Part shown: in pieces, positions 1 through 6,598 of the stretch
Layout: every line of letters starts with the position of its first letter
Position numbering within the stretch: position 1 is the first letter of the stretch
Source: Lentisphaerota bacterium
Lineage (GTDB): Bacteria; Verrucomicrobiota; Kiritimatiellia; JAAZAB01
DNA length: 10,808 nt
Assembly (NCBI GenBank): GCA_016199105.1
Contig: JACQHI010000113.1
Coordinates: 1 to 10,808 of the forward strand
Reading direction: 5' to 3'
The notes under the pieces: generated by a model
What the model was told of the DNA's origin: nothing
Database searches by the model: none
What the model saw: only the letters and a program-made list of their open reading frames with translations
Program-made: the position numbers and the translations under genes

Positions 1-170
1 ACCTCGATCACCAAGCCGGAACACTCATAACGCTGAACGAATGATTTTGTTGTCAATGATTCTGTCGAGATTGATTATGTTGGGTTGCGGGTAACCCGCT
101 TTGGGATCTCTCGCGGCTAATCACCTCTCCTGGACCGTCTGCTTGGGAAGTTTTGCAAGAGGTCCCTCTG

Positions 171-854
171 TCATGGCGCCCTTTGGGGTCCGGCGGCCGG
201 CGCCGCCGCGGGCGCGGCATCGGGAGCGGAGAGCTGGAGGGACAAGGAGGAGCCCCGAGCCCGGTTCACGACCTCCACCAGGTCCCCGGTGCGATCGAAG
301 CGGTCGCTTGCGTAGAGAAGGCGTCCGTTCTCCTTGTCGAACACCAGATCGAAGCCTTTCTGTTTGGCCATGTCGGCGACCGAGGACCGAATGAGTTTGG
401 AAAAGGCGCCCGTCCCATCCGTGGCGGAACGCTTGATTTCCGCCGAGCGTTTTTCCCAGTATTCGCCGAGTTCCTTTTCCTTGCGAATGATGTCCTTCTG
501 GCGCGCCGCCAGCGCCTCCGCGTTCGACGTTTCTTCCGCCGTCTTGAAATCCCGGTTCAGGCGCTCCAGCTCCTTCCACCGGCTCTGCACCTCGCGGTCC
601 AACGCTTCGACGTCCGTCTGGACCCGGGCCTCGACATCTTTTTTTTCGGGCATCTTTTCGGCCACGGCCGCCAGGTCAACAACGGCAATCCGAAGTTCCT
701 GGCCGGCCGCGGAGCTGAAGGCGCCGGTAAAAATCGCAAAAGCCGTTCCGGCACTCAGGGCCATCGCCCGCCGTCGCCCCGCGCGCCACAAGATCGGGCG
801 TCGGCGACGAACGGCCGCGGGTTCGCTGCCCGATTGGGTCTGATCCGTTGACAT
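171..854 (-). CDS. OmpH/Skp-family periplasmic chaperone
   Basis: The predicted protein has 227 residues and the architecture of the Skp/OmpH family: an exported N-terminus, a short beta segment (ELRIAVVDL), a long charged alpha-helical coiled coil (about residues 65-150, rich in E, K and R), and a C-terminal segment with GFDLVFDKENGRLLYAS, matching the family's returning strand. Members of this family hold unfolded outer-membrane proteins in the periplasm before they are inserted. The signal region is unusual: about 30 Arg-rich residues precede the hydrophobic stretch (ALSAGTAFAIFTGAFSSAAG). The C-terminus ends in an Ala/Pro-rich tail. I chose the ATG at 854 because GGGAGG and AGGA lie just upstream; an in-frame start exists further upstream, and a later Met directly before the hydrophobic core is also possible. 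It follows the haem-barrel gene, which fits a role in barrel assembly, but the 36-bp palindrome between them may make it a separate transcript. The family call is secure; the specific client is unknown. Confidence 0.85.
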   Translation of the reverse strand: MSTDQTQSGSEPAAVRRRRPILWRAGRRRAMALSAGTAFAIFTGAFSSAAGQELRIAVVDLAAVAEKMPEKKDVEARVQTDVEALDREVQSRWKELERLNRDFKTAEETSNAEALAARQKDIIRKEKELGEYWEKRSAEIKRSATDGTGAFSKLIRSSVADMAKQKGFDLVFDKENGRLLYASDRFDRTGDLVEVVNRARGSSLSLQLSAPDAAPAAAPAAGPQRAP

Positions 855-913
855 GCTTCCTGGCCCTCCCTTGTAAGTCGTAGTGTGTCTGCTCAACGCA
901 ACGGCCGTCAACA

Positions 914-949
914 CAATTCCGGCGCTTCCCCGGGGAAGCGCCGGAATTG
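914..949 (-). terminator. Perfect 36-bp palindrome, probable hairpin terminator
   Basis: Bases 914-931 are the exact reverse complement of 932-949, so RNA from either strand could form a 16-bp GC-rich stem with a four-base loop. It lies 25 bases after the stop of the haem-barrel gene (975) and before the chaperone gene (start 854), the usual place for a terminator. Neither flank has a run of T residues, so it is not a classical intrinsic terminator. It could instead be an RNA-stabilising or processing hairpin, or a binding site for a dimeric protein. Confidence 0.5.
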
Positions 950-974
950 GTTAAGATAAAACCGGATCCGCGTC

Positions 975-2225
975 TTAGAACATGGTCCGGACATTCATGA
1001 ACGCTTCGTGCTCTTTCTCGCCGGTGTTATCGATGTCAGCACGCCCGATGACTCCGATGCGCATATTCTGCCGCGGGAAAAACCAGAGCGACGCGGTTGC
1101 CTTCTCGAATTCGGTCGTATCCGAGTCAATCCAGTCATACTGGAGCGCGCCCCACCATGTCTTGCTCTTGCTCAGCCACTGACCGAGAAGGGCGCTCAAG
1201 CCCTGGAAGTCCACCGTGGTCTCGCTGCCCGAGCGGGCGAGCGTCCAGTTGTCGTCGGTGCCCACAAAATAGGCCACTTGCAGGTCCGTGGCGTCGCGGA
1301 ACCGGATGTTCAAAGCCGGCCCGACGCGCCCGAATTCGTTTTCGGCCTCGACGGCGGAGGAAACCGTGCCGGCGGAATTGGTCGTTGCCGTCAGGTTTTT
1401 CGTGTCCGTGCCGGCCAGCCCCGCGACGGAGATCGCGGACCCGTCAAAGTCGCCCGACTGCGCCAGCCAGGCTTTGAGGGTGGCATAGTAGTTCTTCGCA
1501 TCGTTCGGGTCCGTTGCGTTGGCGCCGTTCTGTACGCCGAACGCCCACAGGATATACTCGTTGTACCCGTAATATTCGACGGCCGGATACGGCGACGCGA
1601 TGTCCACGGAATCGCTGCCGCTTCCGCCGGAAGCCTTGTAGGTAAAGATCTCGTTCTTCACCGGCGGTATGGCGCGGAGACGTCCGGTCATCGCATGCCA
1701 ATTCATGGCCGACAGGCGGCCCACGCGAATGTTCGCAAGACTGCCCAAGTCGAGCAGATTGTGGAAGCCCAACTGGAACCAGTTGATATGCACCGCGCTG
1801 GGCGTCACTTCCGTTTCGATGAAGGTGGAGATGTTCTTGGCGATGGAGCCGCCGACAAAGAACTGCACCCAATCCGCCTTGCCGACGTCGAACTGATCGC
1901 CCTTGGAACCGTCGGCTTCCGTCCGCGCGTTGCTCTTGTAAGCGAAGGGCGTGAAGCTCAGGCGGATGCCAAAGATGTCCGGCAACGAATTCAGCTTGAG
2001 GTTGTCCGAGACATTGATCTTGGCATCGTCATCCCCATCCTGGCTTCCGGGCACCTGGTACCCGTTCTGCATGAACGCGTCGCCATAGGCGTTGAGTCGC
2101 GGAAACACGCTGTGACACGTTGTGCAGTCCACCTTGTACTTGCGAGACCACTGCGAAAGCGCCAGCGCGTCGTTCGCGAGCGCCAGCACGACACCGACCA
2201 CCATCAGTTTCAACCATATTCTCAT
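975..2225 (-). CDS. Outer-membrane beta-barrel with N-terminal c-type haem motif
   Basis: The protein has 416 residues. It starts with a Sec signal peptide (MRIWLKLMVVGVVLALANDALA), followed by one haem-binding CxxCH motif (C34, C37, H38) in the context KVDCTTCHSVFPRLNAYG. The rest alternates aromatic and polar residues as outer-membrane strands do, and the chain ends in Phe (RTMF), as most barrel proteins do. Proteins with a CxxCH followed by FP-LN-YG and a porin-like body are often labelled simply cytochrome c in databases. From the architecture I infer a barrel with a periplasmic haem near its N-terminus. The ATG at 2225 is preferred over an in-frame GTG six codons upstream because AGAGG lies nine bases before it and the signal peptide begins properly there. 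It lies downstream of the paralogous receiver and upstream of the chaperone. Its role may be electron exchange across the outer membrane or with the molybdoenzyme; the substrate is unknown. Confidence 0.8.
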   Translation of the reverse strand: MRIWLKLMVVGVVLALANDALALSQWSRKYKVDCTTCHSVFPRLNAYGDAFMQNGYQVPGSQDGDDDAKINVSDNLKLNSLPDIFGIRLSFTPFAYKSNARTEADGSKGDQFDVGKADWVQFFVGGSIAKNISTFIETEVTPSAVHINWFQLGFHNLLDLGSLANIRVGRLSAMNWHAMTGRLRAIPPVKNEIFTYKASGGSGSDSVDIASPYPAVEYYGYNEYILWAFGVQNGANATDPNDAKNYYATLKAWLAQSGDFDGSAISVAGLAGTDTKNLTATTNSAGTVSSAVEAENEFGRVGPALNIRFRDATDLQVAYFVGTDDNWTLARSGSETTVDFQGLSALLGQWLSKSKTWWGALQYDWIDSDTTEFEKATASLWFFPRQNMRIGVIGRADIDNTGEKEHEAFMNVRTMF

Positions 2226-2353
2226 GTTCAGCACCCTCTCCACTCATGAGTTAAGAAAATTACTCAAAATCCAACAAAAATGTCCGACTTTATGCTGTGC
2301 CGTCACCTCCTCGTCATTGGTTTTATCGCTGCTGTTATCGTTCCACCACCCGA

Positions 2354-2806
2354 TTAAACGGCCGTCATGACGATCGGGTGTCCCATGTGAAGAACTTTTT
2401 TCACTTCATTCAGCAACCGGTCGGCGGAAATCGGTTTTTCGAGAAATCCGGCCGGCGCCTTGCCCAGGTGTCGGTTCAACTCCTCGGCGTCGAAGGCCAG
2501 TCCCAATTTCCGATTGACGTCGGACAACATGAGCACGGGGATGTCGCGCGTGGCGGGATCGCGTTGCAGCTCGGCGTAGGTGGCGAACCCGTCTTTTCCG
2601 CCCGGCATCATGACGTCCAGAACAATGGCATCGGGGCGCGCGCGCTGCGCGCGGCGCACGGCGTCTTCGCCATTGGTGGCCGAGAGCACCGGGTACTCCG
2701 CGCCCAGAGCGCGAACCAAGAAGTCCAACCATTCCGGATCGTCGTCCACCACCAGAATGGTGCGGACGATTTGCGCGGCGCCGAACGTTGTTGCCTTCTT
2801 GAACAC
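2354..2806 (-). CDS. Stand-alone response-regulator receiver (paralogue 1)
   Basis: This 150-residue protein is a single CheY-like receiver domain with no output domain. Visible landmarks are the acidic pocket DDDPEW (D21-D23), the phospho-acceptor D64 in VLDVMMPGG, the switch residue S95 in LMLSDVN, and the conserved Lys K124 in FLEKP. Switch residue and Lys are 29 residues apart, against 22 in CheY, so the loop around alpha4 is about seven residues longer than usual. It is a close paralogue of the receiver at 10092-10535. The assigned start is a GTG; the ribosome-binding site is weak and the first 14 residues have no counterpart in the paralogue, so the start is uncertain. It lies 133 bases downstream of the sensor kinase and may belong to that operon. 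As a single-domain receiver it would act by phosphotransfer or protein binding rather than by binding DNA. Confidence 0.88.
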   Translation of the reverse strand: MFKKATTFGAAQIVRTILVVDDDPEWLDFLVRALGAEYPVLSATNGEDAVRRAQRARPDAIVLDVMMPGGKDGFATYAELQRDPATRDIPVLMLSDVNRKLGLAFDAEELNRHLGKAPAGFLEKPISADRLLNEVKKVLHMGHPIVMTAV

Positions 2807-2939
2807 GACACGCTTTTCGGGACAAGTCCGTGAAAACAGGCTTCCATCGGTTGTTTCGCCTGGTTCTTACGCGATACGCGCGGACTGCAACATGACCGCC
2901 GGATTACAAGTTGGTCATCTTGCCGGGGGAGACGGCGGC

Positions 2940-4391
2940 TCAAGACGGGAACACGAGGGTGAACGTGGCGCCCTGGCCCAAGACGCTATGGACGCGGATG
3001 TCGCCCGCGTGAAGCCGCATGATGGACCGGACAATGGCGAGCCCCAGGCCGGTCCCGGCGGGGGACCCGGAAGGAGACCGAGGGATCCGGTAGAAGCGGT
3101 CGAAGATTTTCGAAAGATGCTCCGGCGCGATGCCGGCGCCGGTGTCGCGGATGCTGAGTTCCAGCGTTTGATCGTCGAGAGGGTGGAGGGCGATGCAAAC
3201 GCTTCCGCGGGCGGGCGTATGGTGGAGCGCGTTGGCGAGCAGGTTGCCGATGGCGCGCCGGAACAGCGCCGGATCGCCTTTCACCCAGCCCTGGCCTTCG
3301 CACGCCATCTCCACCTCCCGTTCTCCCGCCAAAGCCTCGTAAAATTCAATCACCGCCTCGATTTCCTTCCGGGCGTCGAACCGGACCCGTTCCAGGGCCG
3401 CCTTCGGATTGTCGGCGCGGGCGAGGAAGAGCAAGCCGTCGATCATCCGTGACAACCGGTCGTATTCTTCCAGGCTGGAGGCCAAAAGCTGCTGATAGTC
3501 TTCCGGCGCGCGGGAACGGGTCAAGGCCACCTCGGCTTCTCCGCGCAGATTATTGATCGGCGTGCGCAATTCGTGCGCCAGGTCATCGGAAAATTGCGAC
3601 AAGCGCGTAAAGGCCTCTTCCAACCGATGCAGCATGGCGTCCAAAACCGCCGCCAGACCGGCGAGCTCCGCCGGCCATCGCGAGCCCGATATCCGTTCGT
3701 CCAGGCGGCTGGCGGTGATGTGTTCGGCGACCTTCGCGATCTCGGCGAGCGGCCGCATGCCCTCGCGGGCCACCCAGACGCTCGTTCCTCCGGCAAACAC
3801 CAGACCCAGGCCCAGCACAAGCAGCAGTTGGCGGCGATAATCCGCCAGGAGCGAAATGCGGACGGAAATATCGTGCGCGATTTGCACGGTCCGTGTTGCG
3901 CCGCCGGCGCCTCCGGCCAACGCTTGGGCCGACAACAAAACGAAGGATCGGCGCGGGGGCAACTTGCGTTCGACGCCGTTCGGCGGCTCGGCAACGCCCG
4001 CCGGGGCTGGAAACAGGGAAGGGGGCAGAAGGTCTTTCATGCCGGAGCTTTCGAGAAGCACCCGGCCCCGCTCGTCCAGGATGCGGATGTAATACTTGAA
4101 CACAGGGCTCGCCGAGGCTTCATGCTCCACTTCATTGGCGAGAATATCGGTCTTCTCCGGTTGGTCCCGCAACAGGAGCCGCATCACCTCGATTTTACTG
4201 GCGAGCCGCTCTTTTCGCGCGGTCTTCAGATTCCGATCGAGCGACCAGTAAAGAAACCCGCCCGCCAGCAGCAGCAGGGCGGCGGTCGAGGTCACGTAGA
4301 GCAGCGTCAGGCGCCGTGTGATGGACCAGACCTGTCGCGCGCGCCTCGGCGCAACCGGGGGCGTTGGGGGTTCAGCATTCTTCAAAGACAT
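2940..4391 (-). CDS. CusS-like membrane sensor histidine kinase
   Basis: The 483-residue protein is a classical membrane sensor kinase. Transmembrane helix 1 is at about 27-49 and helix 2 at about 188-207, enclosing a periplasmic sensor of about 140 residues. A HAMP linker follows (about 208-262), then the dimerisation/phosphorylation helix with H273 in LAHELRTP, and a HATPase_c domain with the N box (N387 in NLLANALHHT), D box (D416 in DTGAG), F box (IFDRFYRI) and G2 box (GTGLGLAIV). The layout and the H-box wording fit the heavy-metal (CusS/CopS/IrlS) branch. The sensor has none of the Cys/Met clusters or repeated His motifs that would prove metal binding. Its start overlaps the end of the regulator gene by 20 bases, so the two are translationally coupled. 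The N-terminal 20 residues are Pro-rich and cytoplasmic. The kinase identity is certain; the signal is not known. Confidence 0.92.
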   Translation of the reverse strand: MSLKNAEPPTPPVAPRRARQVWSITRRLTLLYVTSTAALLLLAGGFLYWSLDRNLKTARKERLASKIEVMRLLLRDQPEKTDILANEVEHEASASPVFKYYIRILDERGRVLLESSGMKDLLPPSLFPAPAGVAEPPNGVERKLPPRRSFVLLSAQALAGGAGGATRTVQIAHDISVRISLLADYRRQLLLVLGLGLVFAGGTSVWVAREGMRPLAEIAKVAEHITASRLDERISGSRWPAELAGLAAVLDAMLHRLEEAFTRLSQFSDDLAHELRTPINNLRGEAEVALTRSRAPEDYQQLLASSLEEYDRLSRMIDGLLFLARADNPKAALERVRFDARKEIEAVIEFYEALAGEREVEMACEGQGWVKGDPALFRRAIGNLLANALHHTPARGSVCIALHPLDDQTLELSIRDTGAGIAPEHLSKIFDRFYRIPRSPSGSPAGTGLGLAIVRSIMRLHAGDIRVHSVLGQGATFTLVFPS

Positions 4392-5043
4392 AGCCCATGC
4401 CCCGGACGGTTTGAATCAGTTTCCGGGGAAACGCGTCGTCCACCTTCCGGCGCAACCGGCGCACCGCCACGTCCACCACATTGGTGTCGCTGTCGAAATG
4501 CATGTCCCAGACCTGTTCGGCAATGAGCGTGCGCGAGAGCACTTCCCCCTTTCGGCGGACCAGCAGCGACAGCAGCCCGAATTCTTTCGGGGTCAGGTCC
4601 AGACGCCGGCCGCCGCGCGTGGTTTTGTGGCGGATCAGATCGAGCTCAAGATCCGCCACCCGGAGCGTTTCGGGCTGGCGACCGGGGCCACGGCGCAAGA
4701 CGGAGCGTATGCGCGCCAGCAATTCCGAGAAGGCAAACGGCTTGACCAGATAATCGTCCGCGCCCAACTCCAATCCCCTGACCCGTTCCGGCAGCGTATC
4801 GCGAGCCGTCAGGAACAGCACCGGCGTTTGTTGGCCGGCCCGGCGAATCGCGGCCAGGACTGCCCACCCATCGCGATCCGGCAGCATCACGTCGAGAACA
4901 ATCAGGTCGTAGGGCTGGGTCAGCGCCAGGTGCAAGCCGTCGTTGCCCTGGTTGGCCGTATCCGCGACAAAGCCGCTTTCCGAAAGCCCTTTGTGCAGAT
5001 ACGTCGCGGTCTTGCGTTCATCCTCGACGATCAAGATGCGCAT
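4372..5043 (-). CDS. OmpR/PhoB-family response regulator, CusR/CopR-like
   Basis: This 223-residue regulator has an N-terminal receiver (residues 1-115: acidic pair E7/D8, phospho-acceptor D51 in VLDVMLPDRDG, switch T79, conserved K101 in LVKPFAF) and a C-terminal winged-helix DNA-binding domain (about 125-220, with LTPKEFGLLSLLVRRKGEVLSR, NVVDVAVRRLRRKVDD and the wing sequence LIQTVRGMGYVFE). This wording is typical of the CusR/CopR/IrlR heavy-metal group. The gene leads a pair with the overlapping sensor kinase downstream. The ATG at 5043 begins the standard MRILIVEDE beta strand, although its ribosome-binding site is weak. A likely target is the long spacer upstream (autoregulation), but I see no recognisable CusR box there. 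The family is certain and the metal link tentative. Confidence 0.93.
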   Translation of the reverse strand: MRILIVEDERKTATYLHKGLSESGFVADTANQGNDGLHLALTQPYDLIVLDVMLPDRDGWAVLAAIRRAGQQTPVLFLTARDTLPERVRGLELGADDYLVKPFAFSELLARIRSVLRRGPGRQPETLRVADLELDLIRHKTTRGGRRLDLTPKEFGLLSLLVRRKGEVLSRTLIAEQVWDMHFDSDTNVVDVAVRRLRRKVDDAFPRKLIQTVRGMGYVFEEC

Positions 5044-5369
5044 ACGTCTTGGTGCAATGCCGCCGGCGGAACTGCAACCCCTTTGTCATGTTGGGCAACC
5101 CGGTCCGAACGCACCCGCTTGACCGCTCGCCGATTTCGAAACACGCCATACAGATAACAAAAAAAACCGGCAAAAGACAAATCTAGGATTCTACGATTGG
5201 TTGTAAAAAAACAGGAAAAGACGCCGCCAACAACGCAATTGCGATTTGTCCTACAGGAAATCCCTTGCTCACACCCAATCTTCTACCGTTGTGAGGCTGA
5301 TTTTGCCGTAAGTTGCGAATTACCCGCTGATTATGTGTTTCCGCTTGAGGACGAGAAGGGGGACGAGGA
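5044..5369. other. Non-coding spacer between the two gene blocks
   Basis: These 326 bases separate the two-component operon from the terminator of the molybdoenzyme operon. I find no convincing gene or RNA here; the open frames that cross it are antisense extensions of flanking shadows. It is more A+T-rich than its surroundings, with A runs at 5159-5166 and 5205-5211 that would lie upstream of the regulator's promoter. A weak sigma-70-like pair (TTGCCG, 17 bases, TATGGC) can be read on the minus strand in the 5145-5175 region, but matches consensus poorly. A 10-bp palindrome, CGCAATTGCG, is at 5234-5243. This is the best place to look for the promoter and operator of the OmpR-type regulator. 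Confidence 0.5.
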
Positions 5370-5370
5370 C

Positions 5371-5409
5371 AAAAAAAAGGCCCGGGGGGAATTCCCCCCG
5401 GGCCTTTTT
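5371..5409 (-). terminator. Strong intrinsic terminator of the molybdoenzyme operon
   Basis: An 11-bp perfect GC stem (5379-5389 paired with 5394-5404) closes a four-base AATT loop. On the minus strand it is followed by eight T residues (complement of the A run 5371-5378), and it begins 27 bases after the porin stop codon. On the plus strand the stem is followed by five T residues, so it could also work in the other direction, although no plus-strand gene needs it. It marks the end of the receiver/Fe-S subunit/molybdoenzyme/porin transcript. Confidence 0.93.
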
Positions 5410-5430
5410 GTTAATGCAGTCGACGCCGAA

Positions 5431-6495
5431 TTAGAAGCTGACCTGAGCCAACGCCCGGACGATGTCGTTGTCCGTGGAAGCGCCTTCCTCGCCGCGGAAG
5501 ACATAGTTCAACGCCAGCTTGGCGTTGTGTTTCTTGATGAAATAATTCACGCCGAGGGTTGTCTCGTCCTTGGCGTCATCGTCCGCGTCCTCGTCCGGAT
5601 CGTACCAATCGTAGCGCGCGACCGCCTGGAACAATTCGCCGAGCATGCAGGTGGCGGTGACATAGGCCGTCTCCTTGTCCTTGCCGGCGCTTTCGCCCAT
5701 CGCATATTCCCCATAGACGGAGACGGGATTGACGGCGATTTTGGCTTCAACGCCCGTGCGGTGGTTTTCCGTCTCGGCCGAACCCGTGTCGCCGTTGTAA
5801 TGGGCCACGCCGAGGTGCAGGGCGTCCACCGGCTTGACGGCAAGCCGTCCCGCATACGCCATGGGATTGTTGGCGTCCAACCGGTTCTGTCCATCGCCGT
5901 TATAGATACCGGCGGACGGCTGAATCTTGGCGCCGGTGAAAGGGCAGGTGAAATTGCCTTTGTACGTCACCCCGATGTCGCGGTAGTCCGCCCACTTGAG
6001 CTGCGAGGCCAGCATCGAGCGCTCGATCAGATCGAGCTTGGCGGACGATTCCAAGCCTTCCATGCCGAAGGGCGTCTTGTACTGTCCGATGTCGAACGCG
6101 CTGGTGGGATGCAGTTTCAACGTGACCAGGAAATCCTGCAATACGGATTTCCGCCCCACCGACGTGACGTAGTTCGTCCCATTGACCGTGGATGTCGTCG
6201 TGTCGTCTTCCCGCACCTGCGCCGGATCGATCATGACGGCCCAGGGAACCATCGGGGTGATTTCGCCCGACAGCTTGATTTCGGCGCGACGAAGCCGGAA
6301 CGTATCCTCCGGCGTCGCCTCATCCGTGAACTGATACCAGCCTTGCAGCAACCCGCTCACCGTCAGATTGCCGGCGCCAACCTTGACGAATTCCGGCGTG
6401 GGCTTGGCGGCCTCCGCCGGCGCCGTTTGCGCCATGGCGTTGAGCGCTCCGATCATCAAGCACCCGGCTACGATCATTCCATAATTTGTCTTCAC
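5431..6495 (-). CDS. OprO/OprP-type porin (phosphate-selective porin family)
   Basis: The protein has 354 residues, with a signal peptide (to about MAQ, residue 23) and a 16-strand-type barrel sequence ending in Phe (AQVSF). Family hallmarks of Porin_O_P are FRLRRAEIKLSGEI (about 66-79), GQYKTPFGMEGLES (137-150) followed by ER at 158-159, and GIYNGDGQN (196-204). OprO/OprP channels favour phosphate and related anions; whether this one does cannot be read from sequence. An acidic stretch (DPDEDADDDAKDE, about 299-311) sits in a likely surface loop, and there are two cysteines (C184, C283), rare in barrels. I prefer a GTG start at 6495: AAGGAG (6502-6507) directly abuts the ATG at 6501, leaving no spacing, but sits six bases from this GTG; the ATG form has two more residues. 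It lies 103 bases after the molybdoenzyme gene and is followed by the terminator, so it is the last gene of that operon and may admit its substrate. Confidence 0.88.
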   Translation of the reverse strand: MKTNYGMIVAGCLMIGALNAMAQTAPAEAAKPTPEFVKVGAGNLTVSGLLQGWYQFTDEATPEDTFRLRRAEIKLSGEITPMVPWAVMIDPAQVREDDTTTSTVNGTNYVTSVGRKSVLQDFLVTLKLHPTSAFDIGQYKTPFGMEGLESSAKLDLIERSMLASQLKWADYRDIGVTYKGNFTCPFTGAKIQPSAGIYNGDGQNRLDANNPMAYAGRLAVKPVDALHLGVAHYNGDTGSAETENHRTGVEAKIAVNPVSVYGEYAMGESAGKDKETAYVTATCMLGELFQAVARYDWYDPDEDADDDAKDETTLGVNYFIKKHNAKLALNYVFRGEEGASTDNDIVRALAQVSF

Positions 6496-6501
6496 ATTCA
6501 T

Positions 6502-6507
6502 CTCCTT
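6502..6507 (-). promoter_or_regulatory. Ribosome-binding site that decides the porin start
   Basis: AAGGAG on the minus strand touches the ATG at 6501 with zero spacing, which is too close for normal initiation. The in-frame GTG at 6495 is six bases away, the ideal distance, and still leaves a complete signal peptide (KTNYGMIVAGCLMIGALNA). No other Shine-Dalgarno sequence serves the ATG. Confidence 0.6.
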
Positions 6508-6598
6508 GAATTTGCGTTCTGCTTTTCAACGGACTGTCGAATGGGTTTCCATCTGCGAATCGTCGTTTTCCCGATCTCTCTCTCCTTTCCTGTTTAAT

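Noticed and set aside
1..170. Left edge: possible end of a gene, and a small inverted repeat GCGGGTAACCCGC at 87-99
   Set aside because: Only short frames are open (plus-strand stop at 28-30), with no recognisable product. The repeat gives a five-bp stem with no T tract, too weak to call a terminator.
639..646. Run of eight A residues (minus strand) inside the chaperone gene, a possible slippage site
   Set aside because: The frame is intact across it and encodes the expected Glu-Lys-Lys start of the coiled coil. There is no sign of a second functional frame or stimulatory structure.
1008..2249. A 413-codon plus-strand frame opposite the haem-barrel gene
   Set aside because: It is an antisense shadow; the minus strand has the signal peptide, CxxCH motif and barrel C-terminus.
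5197..6597. A 466-codon plus-strand frame across the spacer and porin gene
   Set aside because: It is antisense to the porin, runs through the strong terminator hairpin, and shows no family features.
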